Source of the DNA: Nitrospirota bacterium
GTDB taxonomy: Bacteria > Nitrospirota > Nitrospiria > 2-01-FULL-66-17
DNA: 58,630 nucleotides
NCBI GenBank assembly: GCA_016201825.1
Contig: JACQCD010000067.1
Coordinates: forward strand, 1 to 58,630
Reading direction: 5' to 3'
Part shown: piece by piece, positions 39,711-48,147 of the stretch
Position numbering within the stretch: position 1 is the stretch's first letter
Layout of the letters: the number at the start of each line of letters is the position of its first letter
Made by a program: the position numbers and the translations under genes
The notes under the pieces: generated by a model
The model's database searches: none
Told to the model about the DNA's origin: nothing
Seen by the model: the letters and a program-made list of their open reading frames with translations, nothing else

Positions 39711-40294
39711 AGAACACGATCAACCTGCTCGACGATCTACTGCGAGACGGCAGGCCTCAGCCCGGCAAATGGTTCCTGTTTGCGGCCGCCGGTGTTGGGA
39801 TCCTTGCACCGTTCCTTGTCTGGGGGCTTCAGGTTTGGGCTGCCGGACGTCTCGATCCGCAGATCGTCCAGATGAGATCCACTCGCGACCACCTTACGCA
39901 GGAGGTGGCGCAGCGCCGGCAGGTCCTTCAAGAGAGCGATGCGCGGCAGGCGCGCCTCACGGAAGAACGGATTCAGACCGCCGGCATCCCCTGGTCGGAA
40001 GTCTTACGCGAATTAAGCCTCGTTGTTCCGGATGGTGTGTGGCTGACCCAGTTCGAAGAGATCGCCCCGCAGGAGAACACGACAGACATCGCCGTTCGAA
40101 TTCAGGGAGTGGCGGCATCTCAGGGAGGAGTGGCCGAGTTGCTCGTACGCCTCGAGACAGCACATCACCTTGCCCAGCCGCAACTCGTCTATTCTCAACG
40201 AAACAGTGGTGTGTCCGGTCGCCTGAACTTTGAGGTCCACTGCATCATCGTGCGGGCCTCATTCTCTGACCAACCACAGCCGGGACCAGGGTAA
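39707..40294 (+). CDS. pilN: Type IV pilus assembly protein PilN
   Basis: INLLDDLLRDGR; TM helix; VPDGVWLTQFEEI; GTGA overlap with pilM stop. Confidence 0.88.
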   Translation: MKNTINLLDDLLRDGRPQPGKWFLFAAAGVGILAPFLVWGLQVWAAGRLDPQIVQMRSTRDHLTQEVAQRRQVLQESDARQARLTEERIQTAGIPWSEVLRELSLVVPDGVWLTQFEEIAPQENTTDIAVRIQGVAASQGGVAELLVRLETAHHLAQPQLVYSQRNSGVSGRLNFEVHCIIVRASFSDQPQPGPG

Positions 40295-40875
40295 TGGAGT
40301 GGCCGTGGCTCATCCGAGTCTCCTCGTGGCGTCCCAGTCGCCGCGAGCAGTTGGTGGTGGCACTGGCGGTTGCAGCCGGCATCGTGTTCTTGGGGTTGTT
40401 ACTCGATGTGCCGTCGGTCAAACGAGTCAAAACGCTTGAAACCGAGCGACGTGCCCTGGAAAGAGAGATCGCGACGCTGCAAAGCGAACTCAGCCGATCC
40501 GGTGTTCAAGGCGATGTGACGAGTCCAACGGAACTTCATAGGGACACGGCGAACGAGGACATCCGTTTCTCTACCCTTCTCAGCGATCTGGCGGCGCTCG
40601 CTGAACGGAGTGCCGTCGATTTTATCGCGGTGCGACCGATCGCTGTCCCAGGAAAGACCGGCGCTCTTGAGGTTGAACTGAATGCCCCCTTTCGAGTGCT
40701 TGGCGCCTATCTCAACGCGTTGGAGCAGTCCCGCTGGAGGCTGACCATTAACAATATTCGCCTCGGGCGAGACTCGGAACACGCCACCCTGGTCTCAGCC
40801 CGGTTTACGGTGGCTAGTCCCACAGTTCTTCTGGGATTGGCGACAGGTGTTTCGGAAAGCCAGCGACGACCGTGA
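40294..40875 (+). CDS. pilO: Type IV pilus assembly protein PilO
   Basis: Single N-terminal TM, coiled coil, VELNAPFRVLGAYLNALEQSRWRLTINNIRL. Confidence 0.85.
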   Translation: MEWPWLIRVSSWRPSRREQLVVALAVAAGIVFLGLLLDVPSVKRVKTLETERRALEREIATLQSELSRSGVQGDVTSPTELHRDTANEDIRFSTLLSDLAALAERSAVDFIAVRPIAVPGKTGALEVELNAPFRVLGAYLNALEQSRWRLTINNIRLGRDSEHATLVSARFTVASPTVLLGLATGVSESQRRP

Positions 40876-41267
40876 AGATTGGACTGCATAGAGAGCGCCT
40901 GTATCGGGCCATTTTGGTAGCCACCCTGATAGGGGTGGGCACGTTTGTCCCGGTGTTCCCATTTAATAATAATGAGGTGTTCCCGGCTCCTCCATCAAGC
41001 GACGATCTTGCGCGGTGGGGGAAAGATCCGTTCAATCGTCCACCCGATCCGGTATCTGCTGAGGCTGGTTCCTCCGGTTCCTTCGTGGAGCTACGAGGTG
41101 TGATCGCTGGGCCGACCGGGGTGGTCGCTATTCTCAACCATGACATTGTAAGGGTTGGGGATCGTGTTAATGGAGAGATCGTTGTTGATATTACCCCGAG
41201 TGCCGTTGTGTTGAAACGGGGACAGCAAGTGCGTCGGGTGGTCATTCGTTCGTTCGCCCTCCCGTAA
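40872..41267 (+). CDS. PilP-like protein
   Basis: RWGKDPFNRPPDP...VELRGVIAGPTGVVAILNHDIVRVGDRVNGEIVVDITPSAVVLKRGQQVRRV. Confidence 0.75.
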   Translation: MKIGLHRERLYRAILVATLIGVGTFVPVFPFNNNEVFPAPPSSDDLARWGKDPFNRPPDPVSAEAGSSGSFVELRGVIAGPTGVVAILNHDIVRVGDRVNGEIVVDITPSAVVLKRGQQVRRVVIRSFALP

Positions 41268-41279
41268 GGAGAGAAGGTT

Positions 41280-42650
41280 ATGGCGCAGCGAGGGTGGTGG
41301 GTCGTCCTCTGTTTTTGGTTGAGCGTGGCCGTATGGAGCATCCCGGTTGGCGCGCAGGATCAAGGACAGATTTCTGTCCAACGAAGTGCTGCCGGGGGCA
41401 ATCGGTATTCGATGGAGTTCCGGGATGCCGAGCTCAAGGATGTGCTCCGGGCAATTGGCCAAGAACGTCGCTTAAATCTGGTCATCAGCGATGAGGTGGC
41501 GGGCAAACTGACCCTCAGTTTTCAAGATGTGGCGCTCCCGGAGGCGCTCGATGCGATATTAAGGATGGGTAACCTGGTTAAAGTCCAAGAAGGACCCATC
41601 ACGCGCATTATAAAGTCTCCATTCAGTGATGGTGAAGGCCAGCTCGTAACCCGAATGCTGTCGATTCAGTTTGCCAGCGCAAAAGATCTCAGCGAATCCG
41701 TCAAGAGCCTGATCAGCAAGAAGGGAAGCGTCACCACTGATTCCCGGACCAACACCCTGATCATCCGCGATTTACCGGAAAGCATCGAGAGAATTTCCCA
41801 ACTTGTCAGGCAGTTGGACTCTAAAACGCCTCAAGTCATGATTGAAGCTCGAATCGTCGAGGCCAATACCAACTTCACTCGTGAACTCGGAGTGCAGTGG
41901 GGCGGACTGCGAACGACTCAGGGCGGCAATCTGCTCACAACCCTCCACGGAGGGGCGACGAAAAAGCTGTCAACGGACACCGTTGCCCAAGCCTTGACCG
42001 GGGGTATCGGTCTCAGCGGGGGGCCATTTGCCGTCAATTTGCCGGCCAACGTCGGACCTGGGCACGGCGGATCATTTGGCATCACCTTCGGAAATCTCGC
42101 TGATACTCTTCGCTTGGACCTCCAGCTTTCAGCTCTGGAAGATACGGGTAAGGGGAAGATTCTGTCGACACCGCGAATTCTGGCGTTAGACAACAAAGAA
42201 GCAAAGATCTCGAGTGGAACGGAAATTCTCATACCCGTGACCTCGATCGTCACTGCCGGGGCAACGACCGGCGGTGGGAGTGCCGCAGGGCAGACCGGTG
42301 TGACCACGATTAACGCCAAACTTGAATTGAGCGTGACGCCTCATGTGACGCCGACCGGAGAAATCGTTCTACACGTTGTTGCAGACAAAAAGGACCCCGA
42401 CTATACTCGGGCAGTTCTGGGTATCCCTCCGCTGACGACACGGACGGCTGAAACCGACCTCTTGGCAAAAAATGGTGAGACCGTCGTCATTGGAGGCATC
42501 TATACGAAGAGCGAGCAAGTCGATGAGAGCGGCGTGCCGTTGCTCTCAAAAATCCCGTTCCTTGGATGGCTTTTTAAAACCCGGTCGACGATTGAAAGCC
42601 AGAACGAGCTTCTCATATTTATTACGCCAACGATTCAACAGGGACTATAA
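41280..42650 (+). CDS. pilQ: Type IV pilus secretin PilQ
   Basis: SMEFRDAELKDVLRAIGQERRLNLVISDEVAGKLTLSF; PQVMIEARIVEANTNFTRELGVQWGG; ETVVIGGIYTKSEQVDESGVPLLSKIPFLGWLFK. Confidence 0.95.
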   Translation: MAQRGWWVVLCFWLSVAVWSIPVGAQDQGQISVQRSAAGGNRYSMEFRDAELKDVLRAIGQERRLNLVISDEVAGKLTLSFQDVALPEALDAILRMGNLVKVQEGPITRIIKSPFSDGEGQLVTRMLSIQFASAKDLSESVKSLISKKGSVTTDSRTNTLIIRDLPESIERISQLVRQLDSKTPQVMIEARIVEANTNFTRELGVQWGGLRTTQGGNLLTTLHGGATKKLSTDTVAQALTGGIGLSGGPFAVNLPANVGPGHGGSFGITFGNLADTLRLDLQLSALEDTGKGKILSTPRILALDNKEAKISSGTEILIPVTSIVTAGATTGGGSAAGQTGVTTINAKLELSVTPHVTPTGEIVLHVVADKKDPDYTRAVLGIPPLTTRTAETDLLAKNGETVVIGGIYTKSEQVDESGVPLLSKIPFLGWLFKTRSTIESQNELLIFITPTIQQGL

Positions 42651-42739
42651 AAGGGAGTGATTCTCTGGGGTCTTCATACAGGGGCCCGGCGGATTCGTCC
42701 GCACTTGATTCCACGGTCCGAGTTTCCTATGCTCTGGGC

Positions 42740-43087
42740 ATGGACCCATTCGCCACTCCTTCTCCCCGGTCACCGATTGTGGTGCTCATGACTTTTTCCT
42801 CTTCCGAGGAGGCCAGCCGTATTGCTGCAGTGCTCGTCGAGGAGCGTCTTGTCGCCTGCGTGAACCTCGTTCCGGCGGTTCGATCTTTCTTTGTCTGGGA
42901 CAACGCGTTACAAGACGTTCAAGAGGTCCTTGGGGTGGCGAAAACGATCCGTAGTCGGCTTGATGCCGTGGTCTCCCGCGTCAAATCTCTCCATAGCTAT
43001 TCGGTGCCGGAGGTTATTGGCCTGCCTATTCTGGGCGGATCTGAAAGTTATCTCCAGTGGGTCCTAAGCGAGGTCTTTGATGAATGA
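42740..43087 (+). CDS. cutA: Divalent-cation tolerance protein CutA
   Basis: EEASRIAAVLVEERLVACVNLVPAVRSFFVWDNALQD; HSYSVPEVIGLPI. Confidence 0.92.
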   Translation: MDPFATPSPRSPIVVLMTFSSSEEASRIAAVLVEERLVACVNLVPAVRSFFVWDNALQDVQEVLGVAKTIRSRLDAVVSRVKSLHSYSVPEVIGLPILGGSESYLQWVLSEVFDE

Positions 43088-43093
43088 AATAAG

Positions 43094-43116
43094 CATATAA
43101 TTCAATAGTTTATATG
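43094..43116. promoter_or_regulatory. Inverted repeat CATATAA-N9-TTATATG upstream of a sigma70-like -35
   Basis: Perfect 7-bp arms directly visible; adjacent to TTGACA (43124). Confidence 0.45.
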
Positions 43117-43123
43117 TTATTTC

Positions 43124-43152
43124 TTGACAGCCTAGCGACGCTGTGTTAGGCT
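43124..43152 (+). promoter_or_regulatory. Sigma70-like promoter TTGACA-N17-TAGGCT upstream of the M23 peptidase gene
   Basis: Consensus -35 with 17-nt spacing and weak -10. Confidence 0.45.
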
Positions 43153-43207
43153 CTGCCCCGACTTTTTCGGGTGTGTAGGTTGTGTAGTTCAGGGGGAGGA
43201 GGACCGT

Positions 43208-44194
43208 ATGGACGACAGGAATCGGGAATCGTACACGGTAATGATCCTGCCGAACCCTACGTCAAAGACCTACCGGTTCAGTGTCAGTAAGAAAAACGTG
43301 AAGATTTTCCTATCGATAGCTTGTGCGGCCGTGATTTTTTTGCTTGTGTTTGTGGTGCAGTATTTCTATATGGTGGGTAATATCTGGGAACTGACGTCGC
43401 TCCGGCAGGAAACCACCGCCCAGAAATCGAAAATAGAGTTCTTTGCCCAGAGCGTAGATGGCTTGAAGCGCCAGATGGAGCGGCTCAAAGAGTTTGACGT
43501 CAAACTAAGGATGATTACGGATCTCAACGTTCCAGCGAACGCGAGCAAGTATCTGGGGGTTGGTGGGGAAACGGACACCGAAGGGCAGGTTCCCGCCTTG
43601 AGCGCGGGCCCTGAGGGTGGTGAGGGTGGTACAGAAGTGCCGGTCGAGGCGCCCGATGTCTTGGGAACGCCACCGAACCATCAAGAGGCGCTGGTGAGAA
43701 GTCTTGAGGAGGACCTCAGCACTCTCCAGATCAATGTTGTCCGGCAGGAACAAAGCTACCAAGAGTTGACTCAGGCCATCGAGCACCGCCGTAACCGATG
43801 GGCGTCCACTCCATCAATCTGGCCAGTAAAAGGGTGGATGACGTCGGGATTCGGGCGTCGGATTTCGCCGTTCACGGGTGAACCGGCCATGCACCGTGGT
43901 GTTGATATTTCGGTGCCAGAGAACACACCCATGGTTGCGTCGGCCAATGGCGTTGTCATTCGTGCAGGTTGGGACGGAGGGTTGGGGAACGCGATCAAGA
44001 TCGACCACGGGTTTGGCTATGCCACGACGTACGGTCATCTGGCAAAAATTCAGGTACGAGTTGGCCAGCGTGTCAAACGAGGACAAGTCATCGGCTTGGT
44101 CGGGAACACCGGTTTGAGCACGGGCCCGCATTTGCACTATGAAGTCGTCGTCAATTTGACCCCTACAAATCCCCTTCGGTACATTTTAAATTAG
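43208..44194 (+). CDS. M23-family murein peptidase with N-terminal TM and coiled coil
   Basis: MTSGFGRRISPFTGEPAMHRGVDISVPENTPMVASANGVV...YGHLAKIQVRVGQRVKRGQVIGLVGNTGLSTGPHLHYEV. Confidence 0.93.
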   Translation: MDDRNRESYTVMILPNPTSKTYRFSVSKKNVKIFLSIACAAVIFLLVFVVQYFYMVGNIWELTSLRQETTAQKSKIEFFAQSVDGLKRQMERLKEFDVKLRMITDLNVPANASKYLGVGGETDTEGQVPALSAGPEGGEGGTEVPVEAPDVLGTPPNHQEALVRSLEEDLSTLQINVVRQEQSYQELTQAIEHRRNRWASTPSIWPVKGWMTSGFGRRISPFTGEPAMHRGVDISVPENTPMVASANGVVIRAGWDGGLGNAIKIDHGFGYATTYGHLAKIQVRVGQRVKRGQVIGLVGNTGLSTGPHLHYEVVVNLTPTNPLRYILN

Positions 44195-44214
44195 CACGGC
44201 CGGTGTTCCCGATG

Positions 44215-44260
44215 AACACGGACCCCCAGCGGCCAGTCGGCCGCTGGGGGTCCGTGTTTT
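44215..44260 (+). terminator. Strong intrinsic terminator, 20-bp perfect stem, 4-nt loop, T-run
   Basis: AACACGGACCCCCAGCGGCC-AGTC-GGCCGCTGGGGGTCCGTGTTTT. Confidence 0.9.
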
Positions 44261-44298
44261 AGGGGATGGCGTCGCCTGTGATCCGGTGTGATATGTTG

Positions 44299-44307
44299 TG
44301 ATATAAT
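44299..44307 (+). promoter_or_regulatory. Extended -10 promoter (TGA-TATAAT) upstream of secA
   Basis: TG-N-TATAAT at 44299-44307, 29 nt before the secA ATG. Confidence 0.45.
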
Positions 44308-44335
44308 ATCGGCGCTATCATAAGAAGGGGTATCT

Positions 44336-46966
44336 ATGATCGGTATCATTAGGAAGATTGTTGGAAGCAAAAATGACCGCGAGTTGAAGAGGTTGGCGCC
44401 CCTTGTCGACCGAATCAATGCGGTGGAATCCTCCGTTCAAGTGGTGCCTGACGAGGCCCTTGTGGGCAAGACCGTCGAGTTTCGTGCTCGGCTTCAGAGC
44501 GGCGAACAGGTGGACGATCTCTTGCCTGAGGCCTTTGCAGTGGTGCGTGAAGCGTCGCGCCGGGTCTTGGGGATGCGCCACTTTGATGTGCAATTAATCG
44601 GCGGGATCGCGCTCCACGAAGGCAAGATCGCCGAGATGAGGACCGGGGAGGGGAAGACCTTAGTGGCCACCCTTCCGGTATACCTCAATGCGTTGAACGG
44701 CAAAGGGGTCCATGTTGTCACCGTCAACGATTATCTCGCCAAGCGAGACAGCCAATGGATGGGAGAGCTGTATCGATTTCTCGGGCTTACGGTGGGGGTG
44801 ATCCAGCACGATCTGGATGACGCCGCGCGACAAGCGGCCTACTCGAGCGACGTCACGTACGGAACCAATAACGAGTTCGGATTCGATTATCTTCGGGACA
44901 ACATGAAATTCGACCCTCGCCAATTTGTCCAGCGCCCACTAGGATTTGCCATCGTCGACGAGGTCGATAGCATTCTGATCGATGAAGCACGGACTCCTCT
45001 GATTATCTCAGGACCGGCTGAAGACTCTACCGAGCTCTACTACAAAATCAACAAGGCGATTCCCTACCTTAAAGCGGACGTCGATTACGCCATCGAAGAG
45101 AAGACGAAAACTGCAGCGCTGACCGAAGAAGGCAACGCGAAAATCGAACGGTTTTTAGGCGTTGAGAATCTATACGATCTCGGCAATATGTCGCTTGTCC
45201 ACCACGTCCATCAGGCATTGAAGGCGCATTCGCTGTATAAGCGAGATGTGGATTATGTGGTCAAGGATGGCGAAGTCCTCATTGTGGACGAGTTTACCGG
45301 TCGTCTCATGCCGGGGCGGCGGTGGAGCGATGGTCTGCACCAGGCGGTTGAAGCGAAGGAAGGGGTGAGGATTGCGAATGAGAATCAGACGCTGGCCACG
45401 ATCACCTTCCAGAACTTTTTCCGAATGTACAAGAAGCTGAGCGGGATGACGGGAACTGCCGATACCGAAGCCGCCGAATTTGCCAAGATTTATAATCTCG
45501 ATGTGATGGTGGTTCCTCCAAATCGCCAGATGGTTCGTGAAGATGCTCCCGACGTTGTGTACCGGACTGAACGGGAGAAGTTTGCGGCGATCGCTGAAGA
45601 AATAGTGGATTGTCACCAGAGGGGCCAGCCGGTCTTGGTGGGAACGATTTCGATTGAGAAATCCGAACGGTTGTCGGCGTTGCTCAAAAAGCAGGGGATT
45701 AAGCATGCGGTGCTCAATGCGAAGTTTCATGAAAAAGAGGCCGAAATCATCGCGCAGGCCGGCCGCAAAGACGCAGTGACCATTGCCACGAACATGGCCG
45801 GCCGCGGGACCGATATTCTGTTGGGAGGTAACCCGGACTTTCTCTTTAAGCAGTGGCTGGCCCGGGAGCCCGATATGGCGGAACCCGGCGCTGAAGTCCA
45901 GAGGCGCGAGGCTCGGGAGCGGTTTAGGGCCGAGTGTGAGGCCGAGAAGCGAGAGGTGATTGCGGCGGGGGGGCTCCACATCATCGGCACCGAGCGGCAC
46001 GAGAGCCGGCGCATCGATAACCAATTACGCGGGCGGGCGGGGCGACAGGGTGATCCCGGGTCGTCCCGGTTCTATCTCTCGCTCGAAGATGATCTCTTGC
46101 GGATCTTCGGGGCCGAACGCATTTCCGGATTGATGCAGCGACTGGGGATGGAGGAAGGGGTTCCGATCGAGCACCGCATGGTCACGCGCGCCATTGAGAC
46201 CGCCCAGAAGAAGGTCGAGGCTCACAACTTCGATATCCGGAAGCAGTTGCTCGAATATGACGATGTGATGAACAAGCAGCGGGAGGTGATCTACGAGCAG
46301 CGCCGACAGGTGCTGAGTGGAGCGCCGTTCGTCGACGACATCAACGGGATGATCGAGGACGTGATCGATTCCCTGGTGGCTCAATATTGCAGTGCGGCCA
46401 GCTATACCGAGGCATGGGACCTGAAAGGGCTGACCGAGGCACTCAACACCCAGTTCTCTTTGACCTTCGAGTCAAACGCCTGGCAGGGCGTTGGGATAGA
46501 CGCCGTCAAAGAAGGCATCCGCCAGGAGGTGCGCCAGGCGTACGAACGGAAGGAAAAGGAATTCGGGTCGACCGTGTTGCGCGAGTTGGAGAAGGCGGTG
46601 ATGCTCCGGGTGATCGATACCCATTGGAAAGATCACCTCTTGACCATGGATTACCTCAAGGAAGGCATCGGGCTTCGAGGATACGGCCAAAAGGATCCGC
46701 TGATCGAGTACAAGCGGGAAGGGTTCGACCTGTTCGCCGGTATGATTGACCGGATGAAATTCGATGCGATCGGACATCTGTTCCGGATCCAGGCCATCCG
46801 ACAAGAACCGGTCGTCCGCCCCTCCCCCCCCCCGATCTTCAGCGTCCCTGGACTGGCCCCCCAGGCGGCTCCGTCGTCCGGGCATCGAGACAAGGAGCGA
46901 ATCGGCCGAAACGACCTTTGCCCCTGCGGCAGCGGGAAGAAATACAAGAAGTGCCACGGCGGCTGA
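44336..46966 (+). CDS. secA: Preprotein translocase subunit SecA
   Basis: [34 protein letters not shown]-terminal zinc motif [18 protein letters not shown]. Confidence 0.97.
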   Translation: MIGIIRKIVGSKNDRELKRLAPLVDRINAVESSVQVVPDEALVGKTVEFRARLQSGEQVDDLLPEAFAVVREASRRVLGMRHFDVQLIGGIALHEGKIAEMRTGEGKTLVATLPVYLNALNGKGVHVVTVNDYLAKRDSQWMGELYRFLGLTVGVIQHDLDDAARQAAYSSDVTYGTNNEFGFDYLRDNMKFDPRQFVQRPLGFAIVDEVDSILIDEARTPLIISGPAEDSTELYYKINKAIPYLKADVDYAIEEKTKTAALTEEGNAKIERFLGVENLYDLGNMSLVHHVHQALKAHSLYKRDVDYVVKDGEVLIVDEFTGRLMPGRRWSDGLHQAVEAKEGVRIANENQTLATITFQNFFRMYKKLSGMTGTADTEAAEFAKIYNLDVMVVPPNRQMVREDAPDVVYRTEREKFAAIAEEIVDCHQRGQPVLVGTISIEKSERLSALLKKQGIKHAVLNAKFHEKEAEIIAQAGRKDAVTIATNMAGRGTDILLGGNPDFLFKQWLAREPDMAEPGAEVQRREARERFRAECEAEKREVIAAGGLHIIGTERHESRRIDNQLRGRAGRQGDPGSSRFYLSLEDDLLRIFGAERISGLMQRLGMEEGVPIEHRMVTRAIETAQKKVEAHNFDIRKQLLEYDDVMNKQREVIYEQRRQVLSGAPFVDDINGMIEDVIDSLVAQYCSAASYTEAWDLKGLTEALNTQFSLTFESNAWQGVGIDAVKEGIRQEVRQAYERKEKEFGSTVLRELEKAVMLRVIDTHWKDHLLTMDYLKEGIGLRGYGQKDPLIEYKREGFDLFAGMIDRMKFDAIGHLFRIQAIRQEPVVRPSPPPIFSVPGLAPQAAPSSGHRDKERIGRNDLCPCGSGKKYKKCHGG

Positions 46967-47016
46967 CGGGTTCTCCCTCCTCGAAGGCTGGCGCGAAACC
47001 GCTACCGCGGCTTCAG

Positions 47017-48147
47017 GTGGAGGTTGTCTCGCTTCGCTCCCAACTCCGGGAAAAGGCCAAGCAATTGGCCTTTTTTATTAATACCGGCAAGGCGCTGACC
47101 TCCACCCTCGAACTCGATAAGGTGCTGGACATCATCGTGGAACGGGCCAATCGCTTGATACCCTGTGAGCGCTGGTCTCTGCTGCTTGTTAATGAGGGGG
47201 AAGGCCGACGGGAACTCATCGTCCGGCTGGCCAAAGATGGGCGGCGTGGTTCCGCAAAACCTCGTCCGATTGCCTGGGGGCAGGGCCCGGCGGGTTGGGT
47301 TGCGCAGCAGGCCAAGCCGCTGCTGATCGAGGATCGGCAGATCCCTCTGCCCCCGGCACTCCGAAACTGGAAATGTCCCCGGTCCGGGTTCCGTTCGTTG
47401 CTTGCGGTGCCTATCACGAATAAACGGAAGATCTTGGGGGTGTTGGAGATGATCAACCGGGCGGACGGCCGCCCGTTCGACGCCACCGATCGAGATCTGT
47501 TGCTTCAGCTAATGGGGCAGGCCGCCATCGCGATCGAGCGGTCACAGCTGTACCAACGTATGAACGAACTGACCGTGACCGACGACCTCACGAAGCTCTC
47601 CAACTTCCGTCACTTGAACCAAGCTCTGGACGTCGAGATCCGACGGTGCGTCCGTTATGGGTCCGTGCTCTCCCTGATTTTCTTGGATCTGGATTACTTC
47701 AAAGTGGTGAACGATCGCTACGGCCATCTCATGGGCAGTCGGGTGTTGGTGGAGGTGGCCGAGCTCTTGATCCGGAATCTTCGCGATGTGGATATCATTT
47801 CACGGTACGGCGGCGACGAGTTCGTCGTGGTGTTACCCGAAACGGGTTTGCGCACCACGCAGGTTATTACCAAGCGCTTGCATCGAGCGTTCCACCGCCA
47901 TGAGTTTTTGAGTGAGGAAGGCCTGAAGCTCAGCCTGACGGCCAGTTTCGGTATTGCGGGTTTTCCCGATCACGCGCGCAATAAGAAGGATCTGATCCGC
48001 CTGGCTGACCAAGCGATGTACGAGGCGAAATACGGCGGCCGTGACCGTATTTGTATGGCACGACGTCGGGCGACGAGAGACCAGGGCGGCCAGGTTCGTT
48101 CCCACTCCTTCCCTGTTTCCCCGCTCAAAAGGGCTGTCCAGCCGTAA
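47017..48147 (+). CDS. GAF-GGDEF diguanylate cyclase (start uncertain; ORF opens at 46918)
   Basis: GAF domain; RDVDIISRYGGDEFVVVLPET (RxxD I-site + GGDEF). Confidence 0.9.
   Translation: MEVVSLRSQLREKAKQLAFFINTGKALTSTLELDKVLDIIVERANRLIPCERWSLLLVNEGEGRRELIVRLAKDGRRGSAKPRPIAWGQGPAGWVAQQAKPLLIEDRQIPLPPALRNWKCPRSGFRSLLAVPITNKRKILGVLEMINRADGRPFDATDRDLLLQLMGQAAIAIERSQLYQRMNELTVTDDLTKLSNFRHLNQALDVEIRRCVRYGSVLSLIFLDLDYFKVVNDRYGHLMGSRVLVEVAELLIRNLRDVDIISRYGGDEFVVVLPETGLRTTQVITKRLHRAFHRHEFLSEEGLKLSLTASFGIAGFPDHARNKKDLIRLADQAMYEAKYGGRDRICMARRRATRDQGGQVRSHSFPVSPLKRAVQP

Noticed and set aside
45170-46024. 284-aa minus-strand ORF inside secA
   Set aside because: SecA is unmistakable on the + strand; antisense ORF explained by codon bias
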